Source: Cordia subcordata (taxonomy: Eukaryota; Streptophyta; Magnoliopsida; Boraginales; Cordiaceae). Taken from it: 64,000 bases of DNA. This document shows, piece by piece, positions 46,229-59,180 of the stretch. The notes below the pieces were generated by a model that worked only from the letters and a program-made list of their open reading frames with translations, was not told where the DNA came from and searched no databases. Numbering within the stretch: position 1 is the first letter of the stretch; the number at the start of each line of letters is the position of its first letter. The position numbers and the translations under genes were made by a program. The stretch lies in NCBI GenBank assembly GCA_028554755.1, contig JAPTOF010000005.1:20806001-20870000 (forward strand), given 5' to 3'.

Positions 46229-49200
46229 CAAAACACTTGCCAGATAACAGTATAGACAATGTGAAAGTAGGCAGGCAGAGGTAGCAAACTGCTAGTAAAA
46301 TAAGCCCCTCTCTTTTTGGCGTAAGATTCTAGATGCTTAATAGTTTAAACGTTAGGATGAGGTAGCAAATTAACAACGAGGAACATTGCTAATGCATAAG
46401 GAAGAGGGATTGGACAAAGTCCGTTTTGTCTAAGGAAGAGAGTGGGACAAATATGAGCAGTATGTATTACCTGATGGAAACCAGATATCAGTTTTAGAGA
46501 GAGGTTCTCATAACACCTAGGCACAAAATATTTCAAACATTAAGCAATATAGCAGATAGATTTGATGGATCAAATAATTAAATGATCTTTAAAACCCATA
46601 CCAGTTCTCAAACATAAGGGCTGGAATCTCCACAAAGTCAGGATCTAGGCGAAGCCCAGAAAATCTTGTAAATGATGCACGGTTGCAAACATGATGGATC
46701 TACAAATTCAAATAAATTCAATCCGTTAAGTATAGTACAGAATTAAAAAATAATAAAAAAATTCCTAGCACCAATTTGAAGAATAACTAAATACTGTTTC
46801 AAATAATGATCCAGCATTTGCCCCAGAATGGATTATCTGCCTTTTCAAGAATAGAGACATTTATTTTCCTAAGGGGAAGGACACGAGAACTGAAACTAAC
46901 ATTCTGAATCTAAATGCCTGAAGAGATCAAGTAGAGAAATAACTCTACCTCAGTAACACCCAGCAGACTAATGGGAGTAAGTGTCCCTTTAGGATATCAA
47001 TGAGAAATACCAGATGAGAAGAGACATGCAACGGCTCTATTGACAATAACTTGCAGTGATGCTCTTTAAAATTTATCATTACCAACTGAAAATTATATTC
47101 AAAACACAAGAAATTATAAGTGAAAACTAACTGGGAAGTGAAAACAACGTTTCACTATTTAGCAAGCGGGTTGATGACTTTCACCACCAATACAGGAATT
47201 CTGAAAGCATTTCGGCCACCAAATCAAAAGGTCCAACAGACACGGATATGCAGCCTATATTACCTCAATATTTATGAACACAGTACATGGAACAGTGCAA
47301 CATATACAATCTATGCCAGCAGCAAAAAAGAGAGTTAAGTTGGACTGAAGCTATGAAATTTATTATACCATGCCTAATCTTTAAGAAGAAGAAATCATAC
47401 CACATGACCAAACTCATGGAAAAGTTTGACCACTTCAGAAAATCTCAATAACCCGGGACGGCCATTGAGTTCCTTGTCAATTTGTGAGACAAGTAAAGCC
47501 ACAGGAACCTGGACATGGAAAACAGACAATGTAATGAGAAGATTCAGTCAAGAGTTACACAACATCTATTATTATCAACAGAAGAAAGATGAAAAAGAGA
47601 GACCAGCATATTGTACATAGACACGTAATACAAACAAGATTTAAACAAATAACTATACAGAGCAGAATTTTGCCAAAAAGGAAAGAAAGGACAAAAACTT
47701 GTAACAACTTAAGCCTAAAGGAAGAGCCCATCCCAAAAGACTAGTCTATTAGGTGAGAGAACACTTTGAACTTAAGAACCACTCACAAAGAAGTGCGATT
47801 TCCAATGTGCGAAATCATTACATTCCACCCCCCTTAAAGGCCGACACCCATGTTGGCGAGCCAGTCAACACTGACCCGGGGGATGTATTCGTCTATCAAT
47901 ATTTATTGTGACCACACTGCACCTTAATCCAGCCTATAGGTCTCGCCTATGGCTGCATTCCTCAACCAATATTCAGTGTGGCACTTTATCACGCCTTAAT
48001 CCAGCCAATAGTCTCCCCTCCATGGAGCCCACCCTCAATGAGAGCACCAATATAATAACTGAAGCCCAAAAGAAGAGCCCATCCCAAAAGATTAGTCTAT
48101 TAGGAGGGAGAACCTCTTGAACTTAAGAACCACTTACAAGGAAGTGGGATTTCCGATGTGGGAAATCACTACAAAACTAAACAGGAGCCAGAATATAGAG
48201 TTCTGGAATAAGTCCAGAAAAGCAATTGAAAATTTCCAACATTATGTAAAATTCACCTGTCTTTCACCATTATGCAGAGAGTTGTTTTGAAGAGCCATAA
48301 CACAGGTATGAGCATACTTGCCTTCCCTGGTTAAAATGCAACAAGACTTTAACTTTACACAACCAGTTAATAAATAAGAAACCTCTGTGCCAAGCCAAAG
48401 TAACAGGGAAAGTCATCAAACCTGCAGTACAAGTCTAAGTAGAAATGGCCCAGGAGTTCACCAGAACTTAAGTCATATACAGAAGAGAGCTGGACATCAG
48501 TATGCCAAACCTCAGCATCTGCTACTTCCTCAAATCTTAGACCTGCATTAAGCCACGGAATCAAAATGACTTTACTCCATAAATGCAAAATATAACAGCA
48601 TGGTGTGATTGGCAAGAAAAACATGGGACCTATGGCAGAAATAAAACTACTTATTATTAACTTTCTCTAGAACCAAATGAAATTGATGCCACCTAGCTTT
48701 GTATTTTACACTTGTTCATAAGAAATGACAGGGAGGTATAGTTGTTACCAATACCTAGTAATATAATTTGTTTTAGAAAGTTGGTCCTCTTTCAAGAGAG
48801 TCCGAGAGAGAGAGAACAATTTCCAGTAAGGAGCAACATATGAGAGAAACAATTGAAAGAACCGTGCTGCAGGAACACATTAGATTATTACCAAACAGAT
48901 CTTGGAATATCTTGAAAATCCCTGCCAAAACCAAATTCACTGGAAAGTACTCTTTGACAACTCCAAAATCAAGATTAAACTCTTGTTCTCCAACCCTCTT
49001 AGCATAATACAGTAGATCCTCGATTCCAAAGGGGGACTGTCCTTCCTCTTTCTTCTGAATAATAAGATATCAAGAATTGTGAGGAGATAACATCTCAAAA
49101 TAAAAGCAAAGAATACAGATCAAGCACCACTTCTACTCTTCTGGTGAAGCGAATCAAGGTGAATTTGTTCTAAATAAAGGCTGAAACAAACCTTCAATTC

Positions 49201-51752
49201 TTTTAACGTAGCAAGTTCCTTTAAGGCCAAATCAGTTAGGCTGGCTGAGAGTTCCTCCAAGAACTCAAACACCTAGCATACACAGTGCTTATCAGGAACA
49301 ATGATATTGATAACCAGCATAAGAGCATATCAGAATTACCAATGGAGAAATGACAAGACAAGAACATTCAAATTCATAAAGATAGCATATAGATCTAGAT
49401 ACAAGAGGTGTTTGCAACACAGTTCATATTAGGAATAATGATACTAGTACCGGACATAAGAGCATAGAGGAATCACTAATGGAGAGACAAGAAGCCAAAC
49501 TTAGCATCACTAATGGAGAGACAAGAAGACAAACTTAGCATTAATGTAGATACTATTGATATCATACTTCACCATATAATAAACATCAGACAGAAAAGAT
49601 AATGATTCGCAACATTTTGTGGTAGTTGTCTAAAATGTATATATTCTTATATATTTATCAGTGGTGACTAATCAGTTTTGCTGAAAGAAGAATTACTTGA
49701 GAAAGATAAGTGCATTCATGGAAGTTGAAGATATAGCTTGGATGAGAGCAACCATCCAACAGAAATAATCAGAAAATACAAATTTGGCATTGATTATGAC
49801 AAAAAAAGATTATATAATTTTGAGCAGACCTTTGACGATGACTTTGCCATTCTAAGATCAACAGTATAGTCTGCAAAAGTTGCATAGCCAAGTAACCTGG
49901 CAAGTTTATGTCGTAGTTGGATCTGTAATTTTCAAACAAGTGGACAAAATACAAAGAATGTCATCAACAGTCACCAGCTACAAAATACCCAAGAAGTAGA
50001 CCAAAATGCCTCACCTAATTAATGACATTTATTTCCTCATTCAAAATTTATTTGCTAAAAAGCACTTATAAGAACGAGTACAATCTGATGTGAGAAAATC
50101 CATTGAAGTTTCAAATTAATGGTGTCAAACAAAAGCTATATGGTAAAATTTCTATTCTTCAAAAGTATCCAACTTTTTGCTCGAGGAAATAGTGATGACT
50201 TGTAGCAAGAAAACACCGAACAAAGAAGCCAACCTTTTCTGCTTAGGTTCCAAAATTACTTTTTCAAGGAGATGTCAAGTTGTCTTTGAGGGGCAACCAA
50301 AACAAAGAAAATAAACGTGATAGTTAAGAGAACTGCAAAATATTTATGAGAAGTAGAAGTTTTATGTTTGAAAAATCTGTCAACAAATATTTCGCATGAT
50401 CAGGAATTACCACAGATGAGGCAGCAGACAAGAATGCACACTTTAATAGATAATACACAAAAAGACTCACACAGAGAGCATTTAGGATATTATGAAATTA
50501 TGTTGCTTTGGAATTTCTTACCAGCTTTTCGAGGACGGAGAGATTAGCTTCACATCTTCGCCCATAAGCCACAGCCACTGCTCTTCTGGTTGATCCTACC
50601 TTCACAATCAAGAAAACTTTAGAAACACAGATATATGTTCAACATGTACCAAAATATTTTTCCAGAAGGAAAGAGTAACGAAATTCAGCAAGATGCCGCA
50701 GTTTCATAAAGTTACCTTACAAAGCTCTAAAATAGGTGATACATGATGGCTTTTCAGCATGATTTTAAATTTTCCATTTTCAGCTTTGTCTAAATTCTGA
50801 CAAAAGAAGCAAATAGACAAGCGTTTAGAAATGTCATTCAGAGAGTTAAGGATGAATTAAAGTAAGATATCCATGCTTTCCGCAACCCAAGAAAAAAAGA
50901 TATAACACCATCTTAACTTGTCATATTGGATATTTCGTCACATCCAACAATGTAACTATTGTATGCTAGCCAATGCCTTAGTTGTCTAACATAAAGGAAG
51001 ATTGGTAGGTACGTTCCTAAATAATAGCAGAAAATGACTAAGCAAGTCAGACAGGATTGCAAGGAAGATTCTGAAGTACTTGCCTCAAGAAACTCCAGTG
51101 GCAACCCAAGTAGCTCTGTCTCACCACATAGAAGAAATGTACTGTCTTCATTCATATTTCTGATATATCGCATACTAAGTTCATCTATTTGACTCCTCAA
51201 GCGCTGTAACTCATCCCTTTTTGTTGTAGTTAGATTTAATCCATTCCGTTCGGAGTCTCGAACCTGTCACTGAGCATTAAAAATAAATATTTCAACTAGA
51301 AAAGCTACTTAAAATACTAGAAAAACCTAATTCAAGTGCAAACAGCAGAGAGAGGATATACCTCCTCCGTGTGTTTGTGTGTTGGCACAATAATAGACCT
51401 TGGTAATTTGCCACATCTATAAATTAAACATCAAAAACCTAAACCTGCTCCAAAATGAATGAAAGTTCAAACCAAACTAAACAAGCTGAAATGCATAACC
51501 AGAACTATAGACCAAAACAAACTATTCCACGAAATCATGACAGGACAGCCCTTAATCACAGATTATGGACAAATTCTTCAGAAAATAAAATCAGGTTAGC
51601 AGGGAATTAGCTCTTAATTCATACCAGGAACTGAGTATAATGTTGAGCTTCAGCACTGATCTTCTCACCCCTTCTTGCAAAAGCTTTCACAACCCGATAC
51701 ACATCCTCCCGCGTTCTGTATAGCTTGCATATAAAAATAAAAGAATTAAAAG

Positions 51753-51783
<31 letters not shown>

Positions 51784-53911
51784 TTAAAAATCTTGTTAAT
51801 CGCCAAATATAAACATTCAAAAACCCGATAATAGCCAATAAAACATTCATTATCTATGTGAAGGTTTTCTTTTTGTCATGGATATAGAGGTTGATTCATT
51901 TAAAAAAATTCTTTACATTCATTCGAATCTATACAGAAAGTCATTTTCTAACTCAGATAGTCAAATAATATATTTTCTCCTTTTGTCGCATAATTGATGC
52001 CATTAAAAGTTAGCAAAGAATCAATATGACGCAATTCAAAATTGAAACTTTATATTGAAGTAGAAGTTAACCAAATTAAAAAGGTACAACCTGCAACTTA
52101 AAACATGGGCATCTATTCTTCGCTCTGCTTCAGCACTTGCTTTTCGCACATCTCCAGAAGTGGACACCATTTTTGGAAAGACACAAGACTGTATCAAAGG
52201 GAATTGCTGTGCTTCCAGCTCTACCAGTGGTTGAATCACATTCCCATAGGTGACCTACAGAAATGGTATAACAATGCATTAAGAAATTAGTAAATAAATG
52301 AACTTACAGGATAAAAAGCTGTGATTGAAATATGTAATCGATTGCTCAATACCAATAAAATATATACAAGTTTATCACTGAAAACTGTTTTGCATAAGGA
52401 TGACTAGTTCACTAGGCATTGCAACACAGCTATTTAGAGGCCCATTGAGCTCACAGGCTGAATAAGTCAATTTTAGTACATAGAAAGCCACAACGACCCA
52501 TCGATGCAAACACTCTCATGCCAGTGCTCATTACTTAAGAACATTTTCAGAGAAGACAAAGTCAGAAGCATTATTCGAAAAACTTGATTCCCTATCAGAA
52601 GCATATTCGCCAAACTTGATTTCCTAAGTGCTGCTTTATAATTTAATTCCAATTGCAACTAGACAATATCTCAATCTGAAACAAATCACAAAATGTAGAG
52701 CAGTGATCATTGCTTACTTCTACTTTTCATGATTGTACAAGAAAAGAAGATAAAATCTCTAAGCCAAACAATTTCATGACTATTGTCCAACTAAACATTA
52801 ATGCACTAAGGCACACATATTACCGGGCACCATCTGAAGCACAGGGAAGCATCAATGTGCCCTAGAACTACTCAATCCCATATGCAATAACTCATCATAT
52901 ATAATAAGCATGTAAATTTGAAAACATCATGACGTTAACTTAAGGACCGAAACATAATTTTTTTCGTAAAAAATATAGTACCTTACTAAGAGGAACTGAA
53001 GCTACTGCATCATGAACTTGCTTCGATTTCACAATTATTTGGTCTGCTAACCTCAGAATCTCTGAAGCTGTTAGATTTATTCGAACACTCAAACCCTTTA
53101 CCTCTGCAAGAAAAATATAATAAACAATACTTTATATCAGGAAAGTTTATGTGTCTTGATAACAACCAACTCTCCTCAGCCAAATATCAAGTAGGCTCAA
53201 AATGTGGAACGCAAGTTATAAATCAACTAGGCTCGAAATACTTATGCCGAGTCCTAAATCAAAAATCTCTCAGGCTTAAAATAATTAACACGAGTATATC
53301 AAGTAGGCTTAAAATTATTAACACGATATACATTACTAAAATATGAATGCAGGCTCGAAATGGTGATCACGAGTTATACTCATATATCAACCAGGCTCAA
53401 AATGATTAACCCGAGGCCTAACTTGAAAATGCTCAAAATAATTTTTTTTAACACGAGAGACTACTCAAATATCAAGCAAGCTCGAAATGGTTACCACTAA
53501 GCTCTAATATCAAGCCAGTTTCAAAATAATTAACCGAGTTATTACTCAAATATTTCAAAAAAGAATTACAACTTGCTATTTCTTAAACCAAACAACACTA
53601 ACTTGTAAGAATACAAGGTGACACTCATATATTGTCTCACACCAACATGTTATATCACAAATTAATTAACCATAACATCCATTATACACCCAGTAAAATA
53701 TCATATCCAAAAAAAAAAAACTACACATATAATTTAAAATAAATAAATAAATAAAGGTTATACCTCTGCTCTTGAGTTTTTGCTTGTGGGTATTGAAGGC
53801 ATTAACGGCAAAGTTGACGGCGACGGCAAGAAGAGCGGCGGCGCCGGTCAGAGCAATCAACTGTTTGCTGCTGCTGCTACTGTTGTTTTTCTCTTTCTTC
53901 TCTTTAGCCAT
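44186..53911 (-). CDS. M3-family zinc metallopeptidase, thimet-oligopeptidase-like (TOP)
   Basis: Degrades short peptides. Twenty coding exons (listed from the start): 53764-53911, 52982-53103, 52091-52254, 51625-51715, 51084-51263, 50716-50796, 50522-50599, 49830-49922, 49192-49272, 48892-49054, 48422-48542, 48257-48326, 47401-47508, 46602-46699, 46471-46516, 45980-46076, 45185-45258, 44993-45097, 44692-44772, 44186-44293. All phases agree, giving 702 aa, close to the Arabidopsis protein. Residues 18-39 ([17 protein letters not shown]...) form one membrane or signal-anchor helix. The zinc site is H495-E-F-G-H499 plus E524 (DFVEIP), 25 residues after the second His as in mammalian TOP. The C-terminal [20 protein letters not shown] is the conserved M3 end. 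Exon 5 is followed by a GC donor. The start is the only in-frame ATG. Confidence 0.95.
46196..46230. repeat. (TA)n then (CA)n microsatellite
   Basis: About 11 TA units followed by ACACACACA within a TOP-gene intron (46077-46470). Confidence 0.85.
47700..48173 (-). mobile_element. TRIM-type miniature LTR retroelement in a TOP intron
   Basis: Two 123-bp terminal direct repeats (47700-47822 and 48051-48173) share, for example, AAGAGCCCATCCCAAAAGA and GAACTTAAGAACCAC. Read on the minus strand the repeat begins TGTA and ends in TACA or TATA. A 5-bp target duplication, AAACT, flanks it at 47695-47699 and 48174-48178. On the minus strand AAGGGGGGTGGAA, a polypurine tract, lies directly before the 3' repeat (47823-47835), which fixes the orientation. 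The internal region is only 228 bp and codes for nothing. It sits in the intron 47509-48256 in the same orientation as the gene. Confidence 0.88.
49440..49540. repeat. Short tandem duplication in a TOP intron
   Basis: ATCACTAATGGAGAGACAAG followed by AAG(C/A)CAAACTTAGCAT occurs twice in a row, with a period of about 36 bp. Confidence 0.75.
51744..51782. repeat. (AAAG)n microsatellite
   Basis: About eight GAAA/AAAG units in a TOP-gene intron, just upstream (on the gene strand) of the exon at 51625-51715. Confidence 0.85.
53150..53560. repeat. Degenerate minisatellite in TOP intron 1
   Basis: Roughly eight diverged units of about 45-60 bp repeat the idea 'ATATCAA(G/C)(T/C)AGGCTC(A/G)AAAT' and 'ATTAACACGAG'. 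It fills most of intron 1 (53104-53763). Confidence 0.7.
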
Positions 53912-54245
53912 TATTTTTTGTAAATTATTTTTGGCTACGAAAATGAAGAGATAAAAATGAATCAAGCAAACAATCTTGATTTTTTGCTGTACTTTTGCTG
54001 GCGTTCTTTTTGGATGCTTTCGTTTTTGCTGACAAATGCGAGGGAAATTTTTTGTGGGCTTGCAGGACAAGGCGGACAGATGCCAAACGTTGATTTTTTA
54101 TTTTTTTTTGACAATTTTAACGTCTGACTAAACTCACCATGAAACCTTATTTTTCTAAAGATAAAGAGAGAGTAAATGTTATTTTCAAACTTGGTAGTTA
54201 TGTTTTAAATTTTCGGGTCCTTTGAATTGATTCTTTTTTTTTTTA

Positions 54246-54588
54246 AGTGTAAATTACTTGAATGGTCTTTTTATTTATCACTTGTAATAATTTTATAACA
54301 TAATTGTGTCGCAGTTAATCCTGACTCGATTTTGTATAAAAAAATTTGCAGATGTCACGTGCGCCTCACATGAATCTACATTTTGACTCTTTTGTCATGG
54401 CTAATTATATGGTCTAAAATACGATTCATGTGAGGTGCATATGGTATTTAGTGAATTTTAACAAAAATCGAGTTTAGACTAACGATGGCATGAATATGTT
54501 AGATAATGGACTAATTTGTCACACATGAAATATACAAAATATGTTTGTTACGGGTAACAAAGATGAGGGATTATTCATTTAATTTACT
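54246..54588. mobile_element. Mutator-like foldback MITE (343 bp)
   Basis: Inverted repeats about 165 bp long bring the two halves together. Examples are TCGATTTTTGTTAAAATT-like blocks and CGCCTCACATGAATC against CACCTCACATGAATC near the centre, and AGTGTAAATTA against AGTAAATTA at the ends. The flanks TTTTTTTTA (54237-54245) and CTTTTTTTA (54589-54597) are an 8/9 match and may be a target duplication in a T tract. Confidence 0.65.
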
Positions 54589-55537
54589 CTTTTTTTAAAA
54601 AGCCACTTTTATAGGGGATTGAAATTAATTTAAGAAAAAAATTGTGTTGGTAAGTGATTGATTTGTACATTATTTAGACCGGTAAGATTGATTATAAAGG
54701 ATTACTATATAATCATTTTTTTTATTAGACAAGTTTATAAATTAGGACAAAATGATGAGACTTTAGCACACGATGTTTCGATGTTTTTTTCATTTAAATA
54801 AATGTACAATTCGAGTTGTTAAGACTAGGATTAATTACTTCATGTTTTTCCATACCTAACATTATATTAAAGAATTAGACTAAGAATTTATGTTGTAGGA
54901 TGGGTTGGTAAATGGTAGCTTGAAAGCAAGAGGTTTCAAAATTTGAATACAAAGATCAATAACAATTTTTCCCGAGGTCTATTGCTTTAAATGAACTTTT
55001 TTTTTTTTTGCGATACATTGTTGTACTCATTAAAAATTAATTAAATAATTTTATATATAAAAAAAATTATATTTCTAATCATTTTCACATAAATACAACC
55101 CCAACTCCTAAAATAATAAATTATTTAGAATTATAAATGTCTGTATCAATAAAAATATTAATATAACATTAATATGTACAGTGTTGTACTCGGCAAGAAA
55201 AACCATCAAAAGAAATATGCATCACTTGGCTACATTTGTAGTGTGATTGGTCAGGTGAGTTACTTTTGTCATTATAATGTGTTACTGAAATTTCTCTATT
55301 TTGTTTATATTCAACCTAACAATTTTAAGTAGATGACCACCTACCCAAAGTAATGAAGATAAGGTCAATCAACCACCCTGCAATAACCATAACAATATAA
55401 AAATTTATTACGGATCGAGGTCTATAAAAAGATAAATGTACAAATTATTCTTCTTAACACTTTATATTCAAGTATGATCGTATCTTATAAATATTCGTTG
55501 CATTTCAATATTTGACTTGATTTTTTTTTATGATTGG

Positions 55538-55568
<31 letters not shown>

Positions 55569-56540
55569 CCAACAAGAATTTCCCAGCACTTCTCTAAACT
55601 TGGAGGGTAAGTTTTTGACCAAGACCTTGCAATTTTCTAAGCAAGCCACTTCTCTTTACGTTAGAGTCCCATGATGAAAATGATTAGGCAGCTAATGTCA
55701 TTTGAAATCCCACCTTGATGATGATTACATAACTAGTTTTTCTTAAAACATTACTTTAATATTAACATGTGCTATTTTTTATTCGTCGAAAATAAAGTTG
55801 GTCTGCTTTTAAGGAAAATATTCATGTCTTAAATCTAATTATCGCGATATAAATTATTGTATTGTGAATATATAAAAGTTTACCCTCATATTATAGCATG
55901 CAACATAAATTTTGTCCAGTAATCACACTTACAATAAGAGTAGTGCTAAACGTCACTTTACTTTTATCACGTTATTTTTCACCGTCTATCTGACATGCTA
56001 TAGTTAGCAGATCTCTTTTCTTCAAACTTCTCCTCCCTTCTTTCTTTTTCAATATGCTCTCCTCACCTATCTCAATCCACCACTCCACAAATCCCTTCAA
56101 GAAATACGTGAAAGTAACAACATAATGATTCAATGTAATTGGCCCTAATTCAAGAGTAGCGCCAGGACCCTAATCAGTCAACAGCTATAAATTATGGCCC
56201 AAGGAAGAGAACAACTTTGTAATTTTGTCACTTGAGATCCTATTTTAGTCATTGATATTCTCACTCTCTTTTTTTTTTACGTGAATCTTGATAAAAAATT
56301 ATATTTTATATTAAGCATTAATTATTGAGTAAATAGTTTCGTACCTTCCTGTGGTTTGTCATAAATGTATAATTAGTCCTAGTGGTAAAAAAATAGGCAC
56401 CAAACTCCTTATCATCATAAAAAATAGAGCACACACGTCTCATTTATTAACTCCGTTCGCTTTGGTTAACAGAATATGCAAAAAGACTTGTACGCCCTTT
56501 GGACATTAGTTGATTAGGCCATCTGATATATTTTTTTTTA

Positions 56541-57327
56541 GGCACTGTTCGACAACAATATTTCAACTAGTGTTTAGTGTTTTGATTTGGTCAAACCACT
56601 ATCTCCTCCTATTTTTATTGTTCGATAAAGTAGTGTTTTAGGTAGTATTTTTGGTTGAAATAGTGCTTCAAGTAGTGTTTCTGAAACATTAATATTCTTA
56701 ACGTTTCAGGTAGTGGATAGTGTTTTATTTTTTATTTTGGCAATTTTATCCTCTCTTCATTATTTTTTGGCAATTCTATGTACTATACAATCTCTTTCTA
56801 CATTTTTATATTTTATTTCACGAGTATAAATCTAAAATAACATAAAAAGTAATTTTAAATCCTATCTATATCAAAATATACTAAAAAAGTGTAAGTCTTA
56901 TTCATCCATTTATTATTTTTCTTGACAAAATAAATCTTTGATCAATTAAAAAATATTTCTACAATAATAACATTTTTGTAATATTAATAAAATTAATTTA
57001 TCAAAAATAATTTTATTATACTTTAATAATCAAATGTTATTACAAGAAACAAATATATAATTATGAAATAAATTATCTCATTTCAATAATAGTAATAATA
57101 ATTATATTTATCATAACATAATAACATAATACTGATGTCTTTTTATGTCATTTTACATTAATCAACTAATCAAACAGTTAATTTTATCAAACACATATTA
57201 TTCAATTAGCTAATCAAACAGCTATCCGCTAACAGCTAAAATACAACAGCTATCAGCTACTCAAACCACTATCTGTTACTTAAACAGCTATTAGCTACTC
57301 TAACAGCTAATTTTGCCGAACAGGCCC
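56541..57327. mobile_element. PIF/Harbinger (Tourist-like) non-autonomous element
   Basis: The ends GGCACTGTTCGACAA and, inverted, GGGCCTGTTCGGCAA are terminal inverted repeats, flanked by TTA on both sides (56538-56540 and 57328-57330), the typical target of this superfamily. Subterminal repeats are clear: TAGTGTTT variants on the left and AACAGCTA variants on the right. It is 787 bp with no coding frame. Confidence 0.78.
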
Positions 57328-58795
57328 TTAATATCATTTTTATCCATCTTCTTACATTTACTATTAAACAAAGCCAATCTATGGCCAATAATTACATCAA
57401 CCATATTTTATAAAATCTTCTTCTCGATGTTATTCAAGTATTTTGGTTATTCTTTGAGCATCTGAACTTGGCTTTGCACACTCTTGATCTCCAACCCCTT
57501 ATCAAACTCAAATCCTCAATAGTCACCCCAAAAAGCTCCGGCCTCCATAGCTGATTTGTCACCTTCTCCCATCACAGCTGCCTTCCTTCTCAGATCACTA
57601 GTCGTTTTCTGGCGTCACATGCCACGAAAAAGCAATAATCCACTTCAAACAATCCTCCATTGTTGTTTTTACTTTCAGCTCAACCTCCAAAATTGCTGCC
57701 TTTGTCAGATGTTCAACAATAGCAAACCTTCTTAAATGATCTTCATGACATCATGTTCAAGTATAGAATGGTTTTTACTTAAAGATTAAAAAGAAAAAAA
57801 ATCACACAAAAGAAGAGAGGAAAAAAGAAAAGAAATGAAAAAGAAAGTTGCACGACAACAATTAGTCTTGAATCAACCTACAATATCTTGTTAGTAATAT
57901 AGATTAGAAGTAAAATAAACAATCCAACACCATGTAATATATAATGAAACAAGAAAAAGGAAAAATTTATTTTGTCCATCGATCATTAAAATCACAATTT
58001 ACAAAACAAATAACATATTATTCAGATCATTTAATCATTATGATAATATATGACCATTCAAATGTATATAAGGGAAAAAAGGCAAATTCACTTTGATACA
58101 AATAGTCACTAAAAATCTCGCATACGCCTACAAAATAAAATAAAATAAAATCTATAATATAGGATAAGGCTACAATACTACACTCGTGATAAAACCTAAG
58201 CTAAAGTTTAAATACAAAATTTTCCACTATACTGGCGTTGGTTCACAAAATCATAAAAGATTTATGAGAAAGTAAGTTCAGAAATATTCCTGTGTTTGGT
58301 TTGCAAATAGAAAATAATTCCTAGGCATGTTACATTCTCGGATTGCAACATTTCCATGGTTTCCTTAATTTTTACTCGTACACAGGGAGGTGGGAATCCA
58401 GCTTTCCTAAGTTGTGGGAATGTGTAAATTAAAACGACAAAAAAAAGCCTATATTTATGCAGTATCTATACTATGCACCATATGCACAGTCTGTAGTGTG
58501 CGTTAATAGTATGCTCACAGTATGTAACAATATACGTATTCAAAATTTTTATATTATATGTTCAATTTTTTATATTATAAGTTCAAAACTTTTATATTAA
58601 GTTGCAAATATGTTCAAAATTCTTATATTATATGCTTATAGATTATACTTTATTTTTAAAATTTTTATATTATATGATCAAAACTCTTATCTTACATGTT
58701 CAAAAATTTAAAAGCAAGTTCACAAAATAAAAATTATAATCTCATAAATTTTATGCATGTCCGTGGATAAAGATACGCAAGTAGATTTGGTACGT

Positions 58796-59180
58796 GTTCA
58801 AAACCATTGTTCTATATGTTTAAAACCAATACACTATTGGTTCAAAATAAATAAGTATACTACTGATCAATTAATCGTCCTGTTCAAAACTATTATTCTA
58901 TATGTTTGAAACCAATACACTATTTCAAAATGAAGAAGTGTGTGCTCTCTGATCAATTAACAGTCCTAATTCAAAACAATTATTCTACATGTTCAAATCA
59001 ATATACTATTGACTTAAAATGAAAAAGTGTGCTATTTGATCAATTAACAAATCTAGTTCAAAACCATTATTCTATATGTTCAAAACCAATACACTATTGG
59101 TTCAAAATAAATAAGTGTGCTATTTGATTAATAGTCGTAGTTCAAAACTATTGTTCTATATGTTTAAAGTTCTTATTTTA
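58796..59180. repeat. Tandem repeat, period about 86 bp, 4.5 copies
   Basis: GTTCAAAACCATTGTTCTAT-like starts occur at 58796, 58882, 58969, 59056 and 59140 (spacing 86, 87, 87, 84). Each unit continues with CCAATACACTATTGGTTCAA and AAATAAGTGTGC, then TTGATCAATTAA. Upstream (58540-58700) a shorter TTCAAAATTTTTATATTAT unit of about 25-30 bp precedes it and may be its ancestor. Confidence 0.85.

Noticed and set aside
53912..54070. In-frame upstream extension of the TOP protein by 53 residues
   Set aside because: The extension begins with TTG, not ATG. The only in-frame ATG is at 53911, which also matches the known N-terminus of the family.
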